Positions 53,903 through 62,638 of a DNA stretch of 64,000 nucleotides are shown here, piece after piece. Source of the stretch: Providencia vermicola. Lineage in GTDB: Bacteria > Pseudomonadota > Gammaproteobacteria > Enterobacterales > Enterobacteriaceae. A program made the translations under genes and the position numbers. The notes beneath the pieces were generated by a model that worked only from the letters and a program-made list of their open reading frames with translations, was not told where the DNA came from and did no database searches. The DNA lies in contig NZ_JAGSPI010000003.1 of NCBI RefSeq assembly GCF_020381325.1, positions 303,203 to 367,202 of the forward strand, read 5' to 3'. Each line of letters starts with the position of its first letter. Position 1 is the stretch's first letter.

Positions 53903-55345
53903 TTATTTTCTTCGGGTCAATAACGAAACAACAACAGCCACAATAATATTCAGAATAAATGCAGCAATACCGATATTCATATAACTTAAGCCTTCCCCTA
54001 GCCATGGGAAGAGTTGTGCTAACGATATTTTTTCAATATAGGTGAAAGCAAGGAATAATACCCCCGCTGCAATACCACAAATCGCACCTGCTGATGTCAT
54101 TGGGTTATGCTGTTTGAAACTCATCAATAACGCAGGGAAAAATTGCGCTACAATATTCACACCGAGCAGCATAATTGCCACTAACGTGTCATTACTATGA
54201 AAAATAAAGTACAAACTGACTAATGCCACTAATGGCACCATATAGCGCGCATAGATACCAGACTGACGCTTTTCTTCACTCGCACCCACCGCTTTTTGTA
54301 CCACGCCCGCCAACATATTGGAGGTCGTTAATAGCAGCATCGAACCTGGCACTAAGGCAGTTAACATCCCTGCTGCACCGATAAAACCAACCACAACAGG
54401 TGAAAACGTCTCTTTCGATATTTCAAATAGCGATAAATCCACAGCTGAACCTTCAAGGTGTGGAATTTGCAATATCGCCGCATAACCAACAAAAAAGGCA
54501 AAAAGCATAATCAAGCTATACGCTGGAATTAAAATACTATTTCGCTTAAGTGATTTTTCATCTTTAGCGGTAAATACCGCCGCCATATAGTGAGGCCAGC
54601 AAAAATAGGCCACAACAGATAGGAATATTGTGGAAATATACCAAGGAATATTCAGCCCTGTTTTTGGGAAGGTTAAGAAGCTCGGCATAGCGGTATCAAT
54701 GGCTTTAAACATATCGCCAAAGCTGCCGTAATAATGCAACGGAATATAAATCCCAATAAACACCACAACAATTAAGATCATTAAATCTTTCAGTGCGGAT
54801 GTCCAAGCTGACCCATGAATACCTGAAATCATCACAAACAGCGTAACAGCAATAATCCCAATCCAAATCGCCATATCTGCAGGGATCGCACCATAAGATG
54901 CTTGTGAAACAATAATGCCAAGGCCTTTAAGCTGCAGAACAAATAAGGGCACCATTGCCGCAATAGAGATTAAGCTAATTAATAACCCAAGCCCTTGGCT
55001 ATTGTATTTCTTGGTAAATAATTCAGAGATAGTTCTAACATCGTTATCTTTTGCAAAGCGCCAAACCCGCGGATGCACCCAATATAGAAAAATCCCCATA
55101 AACGCATTTACCGCCAAGGTGTAGAGGATTGCTGGGCCTTTACCATATGCCCAACCACTTCCACCCAGAAACGTAAAGGTGGTGTAGATTTCCCCTGCAC
55201 TCAGTAAGAAAACGAGCAGCGCCCCGTAGCTTCGCCCCCCCACAGACCATCCTTCATGATCCATGGTTTTTCCCTTTTTCGCTCTAATCGCCAAATAAAT
55301 ACTGAAAAGGAAAAATACCGTAATAATAATTAATGCGGAACTCAT
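53903..55345 (-). CDS. Sodium:solute symporter (SSS family)
   Basis: This 480-residue inner-membrane protein has about thirteen hydrophobic segments and belongs to the sodium/solute symporter family. Typical features are GGRSYGALLVFLLSAGEIYTTFTFLGGSG near the N-terminus and FIGAAGMLTALVPGSMLLLTTSNMLAG, which is the sodium-site region. The substrate cannot be read from the sequence. Its ATG overlaps the stop of the DUF3311 gene (ATGA). With the M24 peptidase upstream, uptake of a peptide-like or proline-like solute is a reasonable guess. It takes the place of E. coli yfcC. Confidence 0.9.
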   Translation of the reverse strand: MSSALIIITVFFLFSIYLAIRAKKGKTMDHEGWSVGGRSYGALLVFLLSAGEIYTTFTFLGGSGWAYGKGPAILYTLAVNAFMGIFLYWVHPRVWRFAKDNDVRTISELFTKKYNSQGLGLLISLISIAAMVPLFVLQLKGLGIIVSQASYGAIPADMAIWIGIIAVTLFVMISGIHGSAWTSALKDLMILIVVVFIGIYIPLHYYGSFGDMFKAIDTAMPSFLTFPKTGLNIPWYISTIFLSVVAYFCWPHYMAAVFTAKDEKSLKRNSILIPAYSLIMLFAFFVGYAAILQIPHLEGSAVDLSLFEISKETFSPVVVGFIGAAGMLTALVPGSMLLLTTSNMLAGVVQKAVGASEEKRQSGIYARYMVPLVALVSLYFIFHSNDTLVAIMLLGVNIVAQFFPALLMSFKQHNPMTSAGAICGIAAGVLFLAFTYIEKISLAQLFPWLGEGLSYMNIGIAAFILNIIVAVVVSLLTRRK

Positions 55346-55539
55346 GACGTTTCCTTAAGGTTTTTATTGTCTAACACATTAATTAATAACATGATAAGTG
55401 CTGTCACTATCACCCATGCCACAATCCAAAACATCAAAAAAGGTAACCCCATTACAAAGGGCTCAACCTCATTTGCATAATAAATCCCCACGGTTAATGC
55501 CAATACAGGGAAAATAACGAGGTAGTGATACCATCTCAT
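55342..55539 (-). CDS. DUF3311 small membrane protein
   Basis: This 65-residue protein has two hydrophobic helices (about residues 6-22 and 30-55) and a short charged tail. DUF3311 proteins are regularly encoded just before sodium:solute symporters and are thought to be accessory subunits. Here the four-base overlap with the symporter fits that. AAGGA lies seven bases before the ATG. Confidence 0.88.
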   Translation of the reverse strand: MRWYHYLVIFPVLALTVGIYYANEVEPFVMGLPFLMFWIVAWVIVTALIMLLINVLDNKNLKETS

Positions 55540-55557
55540 AAAGAATCCTTATTTTTA

Positions 55558-56793
55558 TTATTCGAAAGAAATCAATTCGCGAGGTAAATGACTTAACATT
55601 TCAACACCCTCTTCTGTAATCAGTAACATGTCTTCAATCATGATTCCACCGATACCAATACCGTAATAAGGTGTTTCCAAACTCATGACCATCCCTGCGC
55701 GGAACAGTTCGGTGGTTGCAGCGCTGACAAAAGGTGCTTCTTCTAAACCAACAAACACGCCATCACCGTGCCCTAAATGGCCACGATTATAATGCGGTAA
55801 ACCTGATGAGCGAATTAGTGCCATGGTTTCGTTAAATACGTCACTCAACGCAACTCCTGGCGCAATACGACTCAACATATATTGATGACCTTTTAATATC
55901 GTTTGGTAAATCGCACTCACCTTTTCATTGGGTTTACCTACCACAAAGGTACGTGCAATATCGGCACCATATCCAGCAACATCCACACCACAATCAAACT
56001 TAATTAAGTCCCCTTCTTTTGCAGGCACATTGTCTGGCAACATTTTAGGTGAAAAATCACTTCCTACTGAAATTAAGTGAAAACGACTGTAATTGGTTTC
56101 AGGAAAAGACATTACTTTCGCTTTAAAAGCGGCGGTTAATTCCGCGGATGTGCAGCCAACACGAATGAGCTTACTTGCCGCTTCAATCCCTGCTTCGGTG
56201 ATTTGTGCAGATTTTCTTAAATGCGTTATTTCCCACTCACTTTTAATCATACGAAGCTCATTAAATAGTGGAGAAGAATCAACAAGATTGAGGCTTGGGA
56301 TCACTTTATCCAACCAAGTTTTACCCGTATGAGTGATTTGATTTAATTCAATTGCAACTGGTTTGCCATAAACCCCAGCATCTGACAATGCATCTTTTAA
56401 TAAATTAAAAATGGTTTCAACAGGGCTATTGATCGGCCTTTCTTTGACTACTCGGCCATTCTCAGGGTTATAAGGGTCGTCAACATCCACCCAAATTGGA
56501 AAGGTTTTAATTTGCGCATTTGGCATTTGTAAGCTTAAGTTCGCTGCTTCAAACTCATTCATAATCACCAGTGATTTTACCGTGGGGTCACGGAAAATCA
56601 CTGCAATGGCGGAGCCTGTCTGCCTAAAAGTGTACATAAAGAAGCTTGCAAACCCTGTTAAATGATAAAAATTATCACCAACTGTGGCAATTAGCGCTTC
56701 AATGCCATCACGCTCCATAATTTCACGAGCTTTATTTGTTACGTTTTCAAGGTGTTGTTGCTTTAAAAGTGACTCTGTTTTTTGAATTGTCAT
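55558..56793 (-). CDS. M24-family metallopeptidase (Xaa-Pro aminopeptidase/creatinase type)
   Basis: This 411-residue protein has an N-terminal creatinase-like domain and a C-terminal pita-bread peptidase domain. All five metal ligands of the M24 family are visible: two Asp in KFDCGVDVAGYGADIARTF, His in RGHLGHGDGVF, Glu in SLETPYYG and Glu in GGIMIEDMLLIT. It therefore looks catalytically complete. The substrate (Xaa-Pro dipeptide or a related amide) is unknown. Start ATG 56793 was preferred over 56838, which has no ribosome-binding site. It is first in an operon with DUF3311 and the symporter. Confidence 0.9.
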   Translation of the reverse strand: MTIQKTESLLKQQHLENVTNKAREIMERDGIEALIATVGDNFYHLTGFASFFMYTFRQTGSAIAVIFRDPTVKSLVIMNEFEAANLSLQMPNAQIKTFPIWVDVDDPYNPENGRVVKERPINSPVETIFNLLKDALSDAGVYGKPVAIELNQITHTGKTWLDKVIPSLNLVDSSPLFNELRMIKSEWEITHLRKSAQITEAGIEAASKLIRVGCTSAELTAAFKAKVMSFPETNYSRFHLISVGSDFSPKMLPDNVPAKEGDLIKFDCGVDVAGYGADIARTFVVGKPNEKVSAIYQTILKGHQYMLSRIAPGVALSDVFNETMALIRSSGLPHYNRGHLGHGDGVFVGLEEAPFVSAATTELFRAGMVMSLETPYYGIGIGGIMIEDMLLITEEGVEMLSHLPRELISFE

Positions 56794-56984
56794 TGTTATT
56801 TTCTCAATCCGTCGTTCTGTATCGCTAAATAAATTCACAATATGACAAGTGAAATAATAAGTTCGCTTATTATATCGAGAGTTGAAATGAATACATCGTG
56901 TAAGGTGTAAGTTGGATATAACTAATAGTTATATATTAGTCAAAAATTAACCTTGCTAGAGATTTGAATTTTGGCGAAAAAATG

Positions 56985-57011
56985 AAAAGGACTACAGAAA
57001 ATAGTCCTTTT
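56985..57011 (-). terminator. Terminator of yfcD
   Basis: AAAAGGACTA (56985-56994) and TAGTCCTTTT (57002-57011) form a perfect 10-bp stem. On the minus strand the stem is followed by CATTTTTTC. It lies 20 bp after the yfcD stop. Confidence 0.85.
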
Positions 57012-57030
57012 ACGATTTAAATCTGGGAGA

Positions 57031-57573
57031 TTATAAGTTTTCAGCACAAGTGATGGCTTTTTCGGACTCATTGTTACGAGTGAGCCATAAAGAAAGCGCT
57101 TTTAATGAATCAGGTGTAAATTCATCACAACGTGCGCTGATTTCTTTTGGTGTAAGCCAACTTACCTCAACCACTTCTGACTCTTGCAGTGCGAAAGGGC
57201 CATGGCTAACACAGCTAAATAATCCACCCCACACGCGGCAATGCTCATCTTCGAAATAAAAATGACCATGCTCTGCAAATGGTACACCTGCGATACCCAG
57301 TTCTTCTTCCGCTTCACGTTTTGCTGAATCAAGAATATTTTCACCTTGGGTAACAACACCACCTGCTGTGGCATCTAAAAAACCAGGGTGGAAATCTTTA
57401 ATATCAGTGCGTCGCTGGACTAAGATCTTCCCCATTCCATCATGCACAACAATATACGTCGCACGATGCCGTAAGTTTTCAGCACGCATTTGGCTGCGGG
57501 TTGCCTGAGCAATAACGTTATTGTCCTCATCGACAATATCGACCCATTCGACGACTTCGGTTTGTTGTTCCAT
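57031..57573 (-). CDS. yfcD: Nudix hydrolase YfcD
   Basis: This 180-residue Nudix hydrolase is orthologous to E. coli YfcD; its natural substrate is not established. The Nudix box (GX5EX7REUXEEXGU) runs [20 protein letters not shown] followed by LGI at about residues 73-95. The N-terminal [19 protein letters not shown] resembles the isopentenyl-diphosphate isomerase-like Nudix group. It is divergent from yfcH across an ERIC array. Confidence 0.92.
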   Translation of the reverse strand: MEQQTEVVEWVDIVDEDNNVIAQATRSQMRAENLRHRATYIVVHDGMGKILVQRRTDIKDFHPGFLDATAGGVVTQGENILDSAKREAEEELGIAGVPFAEHGHFYFEDEHCRVWGGLFSCVSHGPFALQESEVVEVSWLTPKEISARCDEFTPDSLKALSLWLTRNNESEKAITCAENL

Positions 57574-57856
57574 CCTGTAAACCTTTTATAAAATAGCTTA
57601 TGTCATAGACTGATTGCCACGACATGTCAGACAATACAACGGGCTTTGACTCGCACTTAATCGTTGATCCTAGCCCAATTTGCATTTGGTTGCTATCACA
57701 AATAAGCACTTATTATCACAATGCTCATAGAGCTTTTAGCATTTTTGAGATAACGTAATCAAATCACACAATTTGTGCTCACAGGTGCTATAGTTAAATC
57801 ATAAAACCTATGGAAACATTGTATTAGCGCTATGACTTGAACTTAGCAAGATATCA

Positions 57857-58620
57857 GTTAGGTAACTGAACGCAGTCAACAACGCTACGGTTTGAATAAC
57901 ATGCGGGATCCATCCCCTAAATAGTTCAAATTGCAGCTAGGCGTCAAACGAAGGCATCCTTAGGAGCATACACAAGTATGTGACTAAGGTAACTGAGTGC
58001 AGACAACAACGCTGCGGTTTGAATAACACGCGGGATCCATCCCCTAAATAGTTCAAATTGCAGCTAGGCGTCAAACGAAGGCATCCTTAGGAGCATACAC
58101 AAGTATGTGACTAAGGTAACTGAGTGCAGACAACAACGCTGCGGTTTGAATAACATGTGGGATCCATCCCCTAAATAGTTCAAATTGCAGCTAGGCGTCA
58201 AACGAAGGCATCCTTAGGAGCATACACAAGTATGTGACTAAGGTAACTGAGTGCAGACAACAACGCTGCGGTTTGAATAACATGTGGGATCCATCCCCTA
58301 AATAGTTCAAATTGCAGCTAGGCGTCAAACGAAGGCATCCTTAGGAGCATACACAAGTATGTGACTAAGGTAACTGAGTGCAGACAACAACGCTGCGGTT
58401 TGAATAACATGTGGGATCCATCCCCTAAATAGTTCAAATTGCAGCTAGGCGTCAAACGAAGGCGTCCTTAGGAGCATACACAAGTATGTGACTAAGGTAA
58501 CTGAGTGCAGACAACAACGCTGCGGTTTGAAATATGACGGGGATGAGGAGCATACACAAGTATGTGACTTAAGCTACTGAGTGCAGACAACAACGCTGCG
58601 GTTTGAAATATGACGGGGAT
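57857..58620 (+). repeat. Tandem ERIC array A (127-bp period)
   Basis: Five ERIC centres, AGGAGCATACACAAGTATG, start at 57962, 58089, 58216, 58343 and 58470, each exactly 127 bp apart. This equals one ERIC unit, so copies abut head to tail with no spacer. A degenerate right half precedes them (57857-57930), and a right half with centre at 58546 (76 bp on) ends the array. The inner copies differ at only a few bases, for example ACATGCGGG, ACACGCGGG or ACATGTGGG, and GGCATCC or GGCGTCC. It fills most of the divergent yfcD-yfcH promoter region. Confidence 0.93.
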
Positions 58621-58632
58621 ACGGGGATGGCA

Positions 58633-59541
58633 ATGAAAATACTCATAACAGGCGGCACAGGGCTAATCGGTACCCCTTTAGTCCAAAAGTTAATCTCCCT
58701 TGACCATAAAGTCACCGTATTGAGCCGTTCACCGCAAAAAGTGTACAGTCATTTCTGTAAAGCTGTCGAATGCTGGACATCTTTAAACGACATCAATAAC
58801 CTCAACGGCTTCGATGCTGTTATCAACTTAGCTGGTGAGCCCATTGCCGAAAAACGTTGGACTGATGAGCAGAAAAAGCGCCTTTGTGATAGCCGTTGGA
58901 AAATCACCCAACGACTGACAGAACTCATTATGGCCAGTGAAACGCCACCGTCCGTCTTTTTATCGGGCTCTGCTGTTGGCTACTATGGTGACCAAGGCCA
59001 AATTGTTGTCACTGAAGACGAACAACCTCATGATGAATTTACCCATCAACTAGCCCAGCATTGGGAAGCGCTTGCAGAAAATGCATCTTCCGATAAAACA
59101 CGTGTGTGTTTACTACGTACAGGGCTCGTATTGTCCCCTAATGGTGGAGTCTTGGGTAAAATTCTGCCAATTTTTAAAATGGGTGCAGGTGGGCCAATTG
59201 GTCATGGTAAACAATACATGCCTTGGATACATATCAACGATATGGTCAATGCGATTTATTTTTTACTCACTACCCCAGTGCTTTCCGGCCCTTTCAATAT
59301 GACTGCGCCTTATCCTGTGCATAATGACCAATTCACGGCTATTTTAGGGGATGTCCTCAACCGCCCTTCTTTTGTTCGTACCCCTGCTTTTGTGATCAAA
59401 GCTATTTTAGGCGAATCTGCAGCCTTAGTATTGGGCGGGCAGCAAGCAATTCCTAAACGTCTAGAAGAGGCTGGGTTTGAATTCGAATTTATCGAGTTGA
59501 AAATCGCATTAGAAGACTTATTGGTTCCCAAGGAAAACTAA
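58633..59541 (+). CDS. yfcH: YfcH, NAD-dependent epimerase-like (SDR39U1-type) protein
   Basis: This protein of about 302 residues has an extended short-chain dehydrogenase fold. The Rossmann motif [12 protein letters not shown] is at the N-terminus, and [26 protein letters not shown] and [12 protein letters not shown] match E. coli YfcH. Its reaction is unknown. ATG 58633 was chosen because GGGGA lies about five bases upstream and the product then starts MKILITGG as in the family. Upstream in-frame starts at 58603 and 58627 lie in the repeat edge. The ribosome-binding site immediately follows the last ERIC copy. Confidence 0.93.
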   Translation: MKILITGGTGLIGTPLVQKLISLDHKVTVLSRSPQKVYSHFCKAVECWTSLNDINNLNGFDAVINLAGEPIAEKRWTDEQKKRLCDSRWKITQRLTELIMASETPPSVFLSGSAVGYYGDQGQIVVTEDEQPHDEFTHQLAQHWEALAENASSDKTRVCLLRTGLVLSPNGGVLGKILPIFKMGAGGPIGHGKQYMPWIHINDMVNAIYFLLTTPVLSGPFNMTAPYPVHNDQFTAILGDVLNRPSFVRTPAFVIKAILGESAALVLGGQQAIPKRLEEAGFEFEFIELKIALEDLLVPKEN

Positions 59542-59577
59542 CCCTCTTTTAATGCACCTAATAGACTCATATCTCTA

Positions 59578-59610
59578 CCATCTCGTGATATTAATATAAC
59601 GAGATGGTTT
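59578..59610 (+). terminator. Terminator of yfcH
   Basis: CCATCTCGT and ACGAGATGG form a perfect 9-bp stem around a 12-base AT loop, followed by TTT. It lies about 36 bp after the yfcH stop. Confidence 0.75.
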
Positions 59611-59756
59611 CCACGCATTCCTATGAAAATGCTTGTGAAAATCATGTTCAATTATATCCACTACATATATTTAATAAAAAATCATTGATATTTGAAAGAT
59701 ACAAATAGAAAACATAATTATGGTATCTATTTATTAAATAAATTAAGGATACCATC

Positions 59757-61286
59757 ATGCCTGCCCAAATAACTTCATTGAGTAAAACTCCCTTTATTCA
59801 ATCAAAATTTTTAAATTTTTTAAAAACCGATGACTCTAAATTGTTCCAAGAAAACATTTTGAAAATTACAAACTCAAAAGAGCCTTTCCTCGGTTTTTGT
59901 TATGGTGCATCTGTCAAATTCTTACACTATAGTGATAAAGGTTTAGAACAAGACTATATCAATATTTACAATAACTACTTCGATAATGTTAAAACTAACG
60001 AAAAAATGATACCCAAAAAACGCGGTAATTTAACGATGGCATCTATTTCAGATTATAAAAACCACACTGAAAAAAAACATGCAATTAAACAAGGGAATAA
60101 ACTACTTAAAGAAATCTTTGATATACAAAAATTACGATGCAATTCAGCAAATAATTATAATTTATCACTACACATCCCATTATCCTCACCTATCCTTAAA
60201 GAAAAAAACTTTTTGAAATTAATAGAGCTAGCCTTAAATGAAAATATTAACAGGTGTGAAGGTAAGGAAAATAGAATGTTTAAAATAACTATAGCACCAT
60301 TAATTTCTGACAACAGTAAATGTGCAAAAAAAATATATTCATTGCGTTCAAGTGAAATTTTAAGTCCAGATACTGACACACAAAAAGAAGCATCCGGTAT
60401 TATTGAATCAGCCATAAACAAAGAGGAAAATCAAATAAAAATTAATAGACTATTAGATTTAATGCAAATTTCCACAAGTAAAAAAATAGAAAAAAGCTGG
60501 CTAGCTAAAAACAATCAACAAAACTTAACTCCCAGTATAAAAATACTGGATGAGTATGAAGAAATAACAAAATTAAATGATTTTATGGATGCAATTAAAG
60601 AATGCAAAGATGACAATCAAAATTATATATTTTTAAGCCCTAACCATGCTTGTGCAATTAACATTAAGAAAAGCAAACAAAGTGAAATCTATCAATTCTT
60701 TGACCCAAATGAAGGTATTTATCAATCTGATAACTTTGATGATTTCACTTATTTTCTAAAAAACTTTATGGATGAACATGAGAAATATAAATTTATAAAA
60801 GATAGCAACTCGCATTATCAAATTTCACTTGTTAAACTTAATAGGATAGACCCAAGTTTAAATAATCATAATAAAAAAAAGGTTTTTGATAGTAATTTAA
60901 AAATAAATAAATTACTTGCATTAGATAACTTTGAAGTAAAATTTAAAAGGAAATCATTCAAAAACTTGATACTAAAAAACAAAATTTATCGCATTGTTCA
61001 TCGTAATTTTGACAAGAAAAGCCATCTTGTGACATTAGCGTTTCATTACACTCAATCAAATAATAAAAAACAAAAAACCATCTACTCGTCGAACATTGAG
61101 ACCCCCATCCTTCATCAAGTGATACAAAGTAACCTGGCGATATTAAAAAAAACGGATGAAGACATTTTTATTGATAAAAAAGGCAATATTTACCCTATAG
61201 CACCTGGTATTTCTATGGATAATTTTAATCTTAATACTGACCCTAATGTTATGTTTGGCTCAAGAACACTTAATGACAAAACATAA
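59757..61286 (+). CDS. Putative YopT-type (peptidase family C58) cysteine protease, possible effector
   Basis: This 509-residue, Lys/Asn/Ile-rich protein looks unlike its neighbours in base and codon use. A Cys-His-Asp arrangement of the C58 papain-like family can be read. Cys48 is in LGFCYGASVKFL (compare the G-x-C-x-G-x-S context of YopT). His297 is in SPNHACAINI, and Asp316 is in YQFFDPNEGIY. The His-to-Asp spacing of 19 is close to YopT and AvrPphB, and the hydrophobic-Asp-Pro-Asn-x-Gly turn is a hallmark. The Cys-to-His distance (249) is much longer than in YopT, implying an insertion. There is no signal peptide or membrane segment. Residues after about 360 are unassigned. AAGGA lies before the ATG. 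Inferred role: a secreted or injected effector; unproven. Confidence 0.65.
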   Translation: MPAQITSLSKTPFIQSKFLNFLKTDDSKLFQENILKITNSKEPFLGFCYGASVKFLHYSDKGLEQDYINIYNNYFDNVKTNEKMIPKKRGNLTMASISDYKNHTEKKHAIKQGNKLLKEIFDIQKLRCNSANNYNLSLHIPLSSPILKEKNFLKLIELALNENINRCEGKENRMFKITIAPLISDNSKCAKKIYSLRSSEILSPDTDTQKEASGIIESAINKEENQIKINRLLDLMQISTSKKIEKSWLAKNNQQNLTPSIKILDEYEEITKLNDFMDAIKECKDDNQNYIFLSPNHACAINIKKSKQSEIYQFFDPNEGIYQSDNFDDFTYFLKNFMDEHEKYKFIKDSNSHYQISLVKLNRIDPSLNNHNKKKVFDSNLKINKLLALDNFEVKFKRKSFKNLILKNKIYRIVHRNFDKKSHLVTLAFHYTQSNNKKQKTIYSSNIETPILHQVIQSNLAILKKTDEDIFIDKKGNIYPIAPGISMDNFNLNTDPNVMFGSRTLNDKT

Positions 61287-61299
61287 ATACTATCTTAAC

Positions 61300-61872
61300 T
61301 TATTTGGCCCCTTGCCAGCGATTAAATAAATCTTGTTCAAGTTCAATATCAAATTGGTCGAGTACACGGTTAACCGTTTGATTGACAATATCTTGAATGG
61401 ATTGAGGTTGATGATAAAACGCGGGCATGGGCGGCATGATGACTGCGCCCATTTCAGCTGCTTGCACCATTAGTTTCAAGTGGCCTACATGTAAAGGTGT
61501 TTCACGTACCCCGAGGACTAATTTTTTCCCCTCTTTGAGTACCACATCTGCCGCCCTTGTCACTAAGGTGTCGGTATAGCTATGAACAATGCCAGAAAGA
61601 GTTTTCATGGTACAGGGCATAATTACCATGCCTGCAGTACGAAAGGAGCCTGACGAAATAGCTGCTGCAATATCGCGGCTATCGTAATTAAAATCAGCAA
61701 GTTGCTGTACGTCTTTCACGCTGTATTGCGTTTCCAGCGCTAATGTTTGGCGGGCAGCCGCACTCATCACCAAATGGGTTTCAACCTGTGTAACGGGTTT
61801 TAACACCTCGAGCAACCTGACGCCATAAATCGCCCCACTTGCCCCTGTTAACCCAATTATCAGTTTTTTCAT
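61300..61872 (-). CDS. ubiX: Flavin prenyltransferase UbiX
   Basis: UbiX attaches a dimethylallyl group to FMN, making the prenylated flavin that the decarboxylase UbiD needs in ubiquinone synthesis. The 190-residue protein has the N-terminal IIGLTGASGAIYGVRLLEVL phosphate-binding motif, and SSGSFRTAGMVIMPCTMKTL and RETPLHVGHLKLM as in E. coli. ATG 61872 was chosen over an in-frame TTG at 61884. It is convergent with the C58-like gene, only 13 bp away. Confidence 0.97.
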   Translation of the reverse strand: MKKLIIGLTGASGAIYGVRLLEVLKPVTQVETHLVMSAAARQTLALETQYSVKDVQQLADFNYDSRDIAAAISSGSFRTAGMVIMPCTMKTLSGIVHSYTDTLVTRAADVVLKEGKKLVLGVRETPLHVGHLKLMVQAAEMGAVIMPPMPAFYHQPQSIQDIVNQTVNRVLDQFDIELEQDLFNRWQGAK

Positions 61873-62008
61873 TTCTCTGCCCAATCCACGGTAATTTTTG
61901 AAGATTATATACTAAATTACACGCCATTGTTGGCCCCTATCGAATAATCAATATGCCGAATATGTCAGGTTGCCACCAATACTGATGAAAACACGCTGAC
62001 GAAAACTA

Positions 62009-62628
62009 TTCTCTAAATAGTTTGGATGACAACTAGGCGGCAAGAAAAGTCATCCCAAGGAGCATACAATAGTATGTGACTTGGGTGACTGAGTGCGGCC
62101 GACACCGCGACAGCATAAAGGTACCAATCTAATCCTCTAAAGATTTTAGGTTGTCGCTAGGCGGCAAGAGAAGTCATCCCAAGGAGCATACAATAGTATG
62201 TGACTTGGGTGACTGAGTGCGGCCAACACCGCGACAGCATAAAGGTACCAATCTCATCCTCTAAAGATTTTAGGTTGTCGCTAGGCGGTAAGAGAAGTCA
62301 TTCCAAGGAGCATATAGTCGTATATGACTTAGGTGGCTGAGCGCGGCCAGCACCGCGACAGCATAAAGGTACCAATCTATTCCTCTAAAGATTTTAGGTT
62401 GTCGCTAGGCGGCAAGAGAAGTCATCCCAAGGAGCATACTGTAGTCTGTGACTTGGGTGACTGAGCGCAGCCAACACCACGACAGCATAAAGACGCCAAT
62501 CTCATCCTCTAAAGATTTTAGGTTGTCGCTAGGCGGCAAGAGAAGTCATCCCAAGGAGCATACTGTAGTCTGTGACTTGGGTGACTGAGCGCAGCCAACA
62601 CCGCGACAGCCTAAAAGATGACGAGGAT
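62009..62628 (+). repeat. Tandem ERIC array B (124-bp period)
   Basis: Five ERIC centres begin (AGGAG) at 62058, 62182, 62306, 62430 and 62554, each exactly 124 bp apart. The units carry the terminal arms TTGTCGC / GCGACAG. The left part of unit one (TTTGGATGACAACTAGG) differs from the others, so it looks like a hybrid or older copy. Unit three has a changed central stem (CATATAGTCGTATATG). The array fills the space between ubiX and the DUF1963 gene and ends about 10 bp from the latter's stop codon. Confidence 0.92.
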
Positions 62629-62638
62629 TTTAGGGAGA

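Noticed and set aside
57857..58620. CRISPR-like periodic repeats
   Set aside because: The repeat unit is 127 bp with no unique spacers, the copies abut directly, and no cas genes are present; the units match ERIC.
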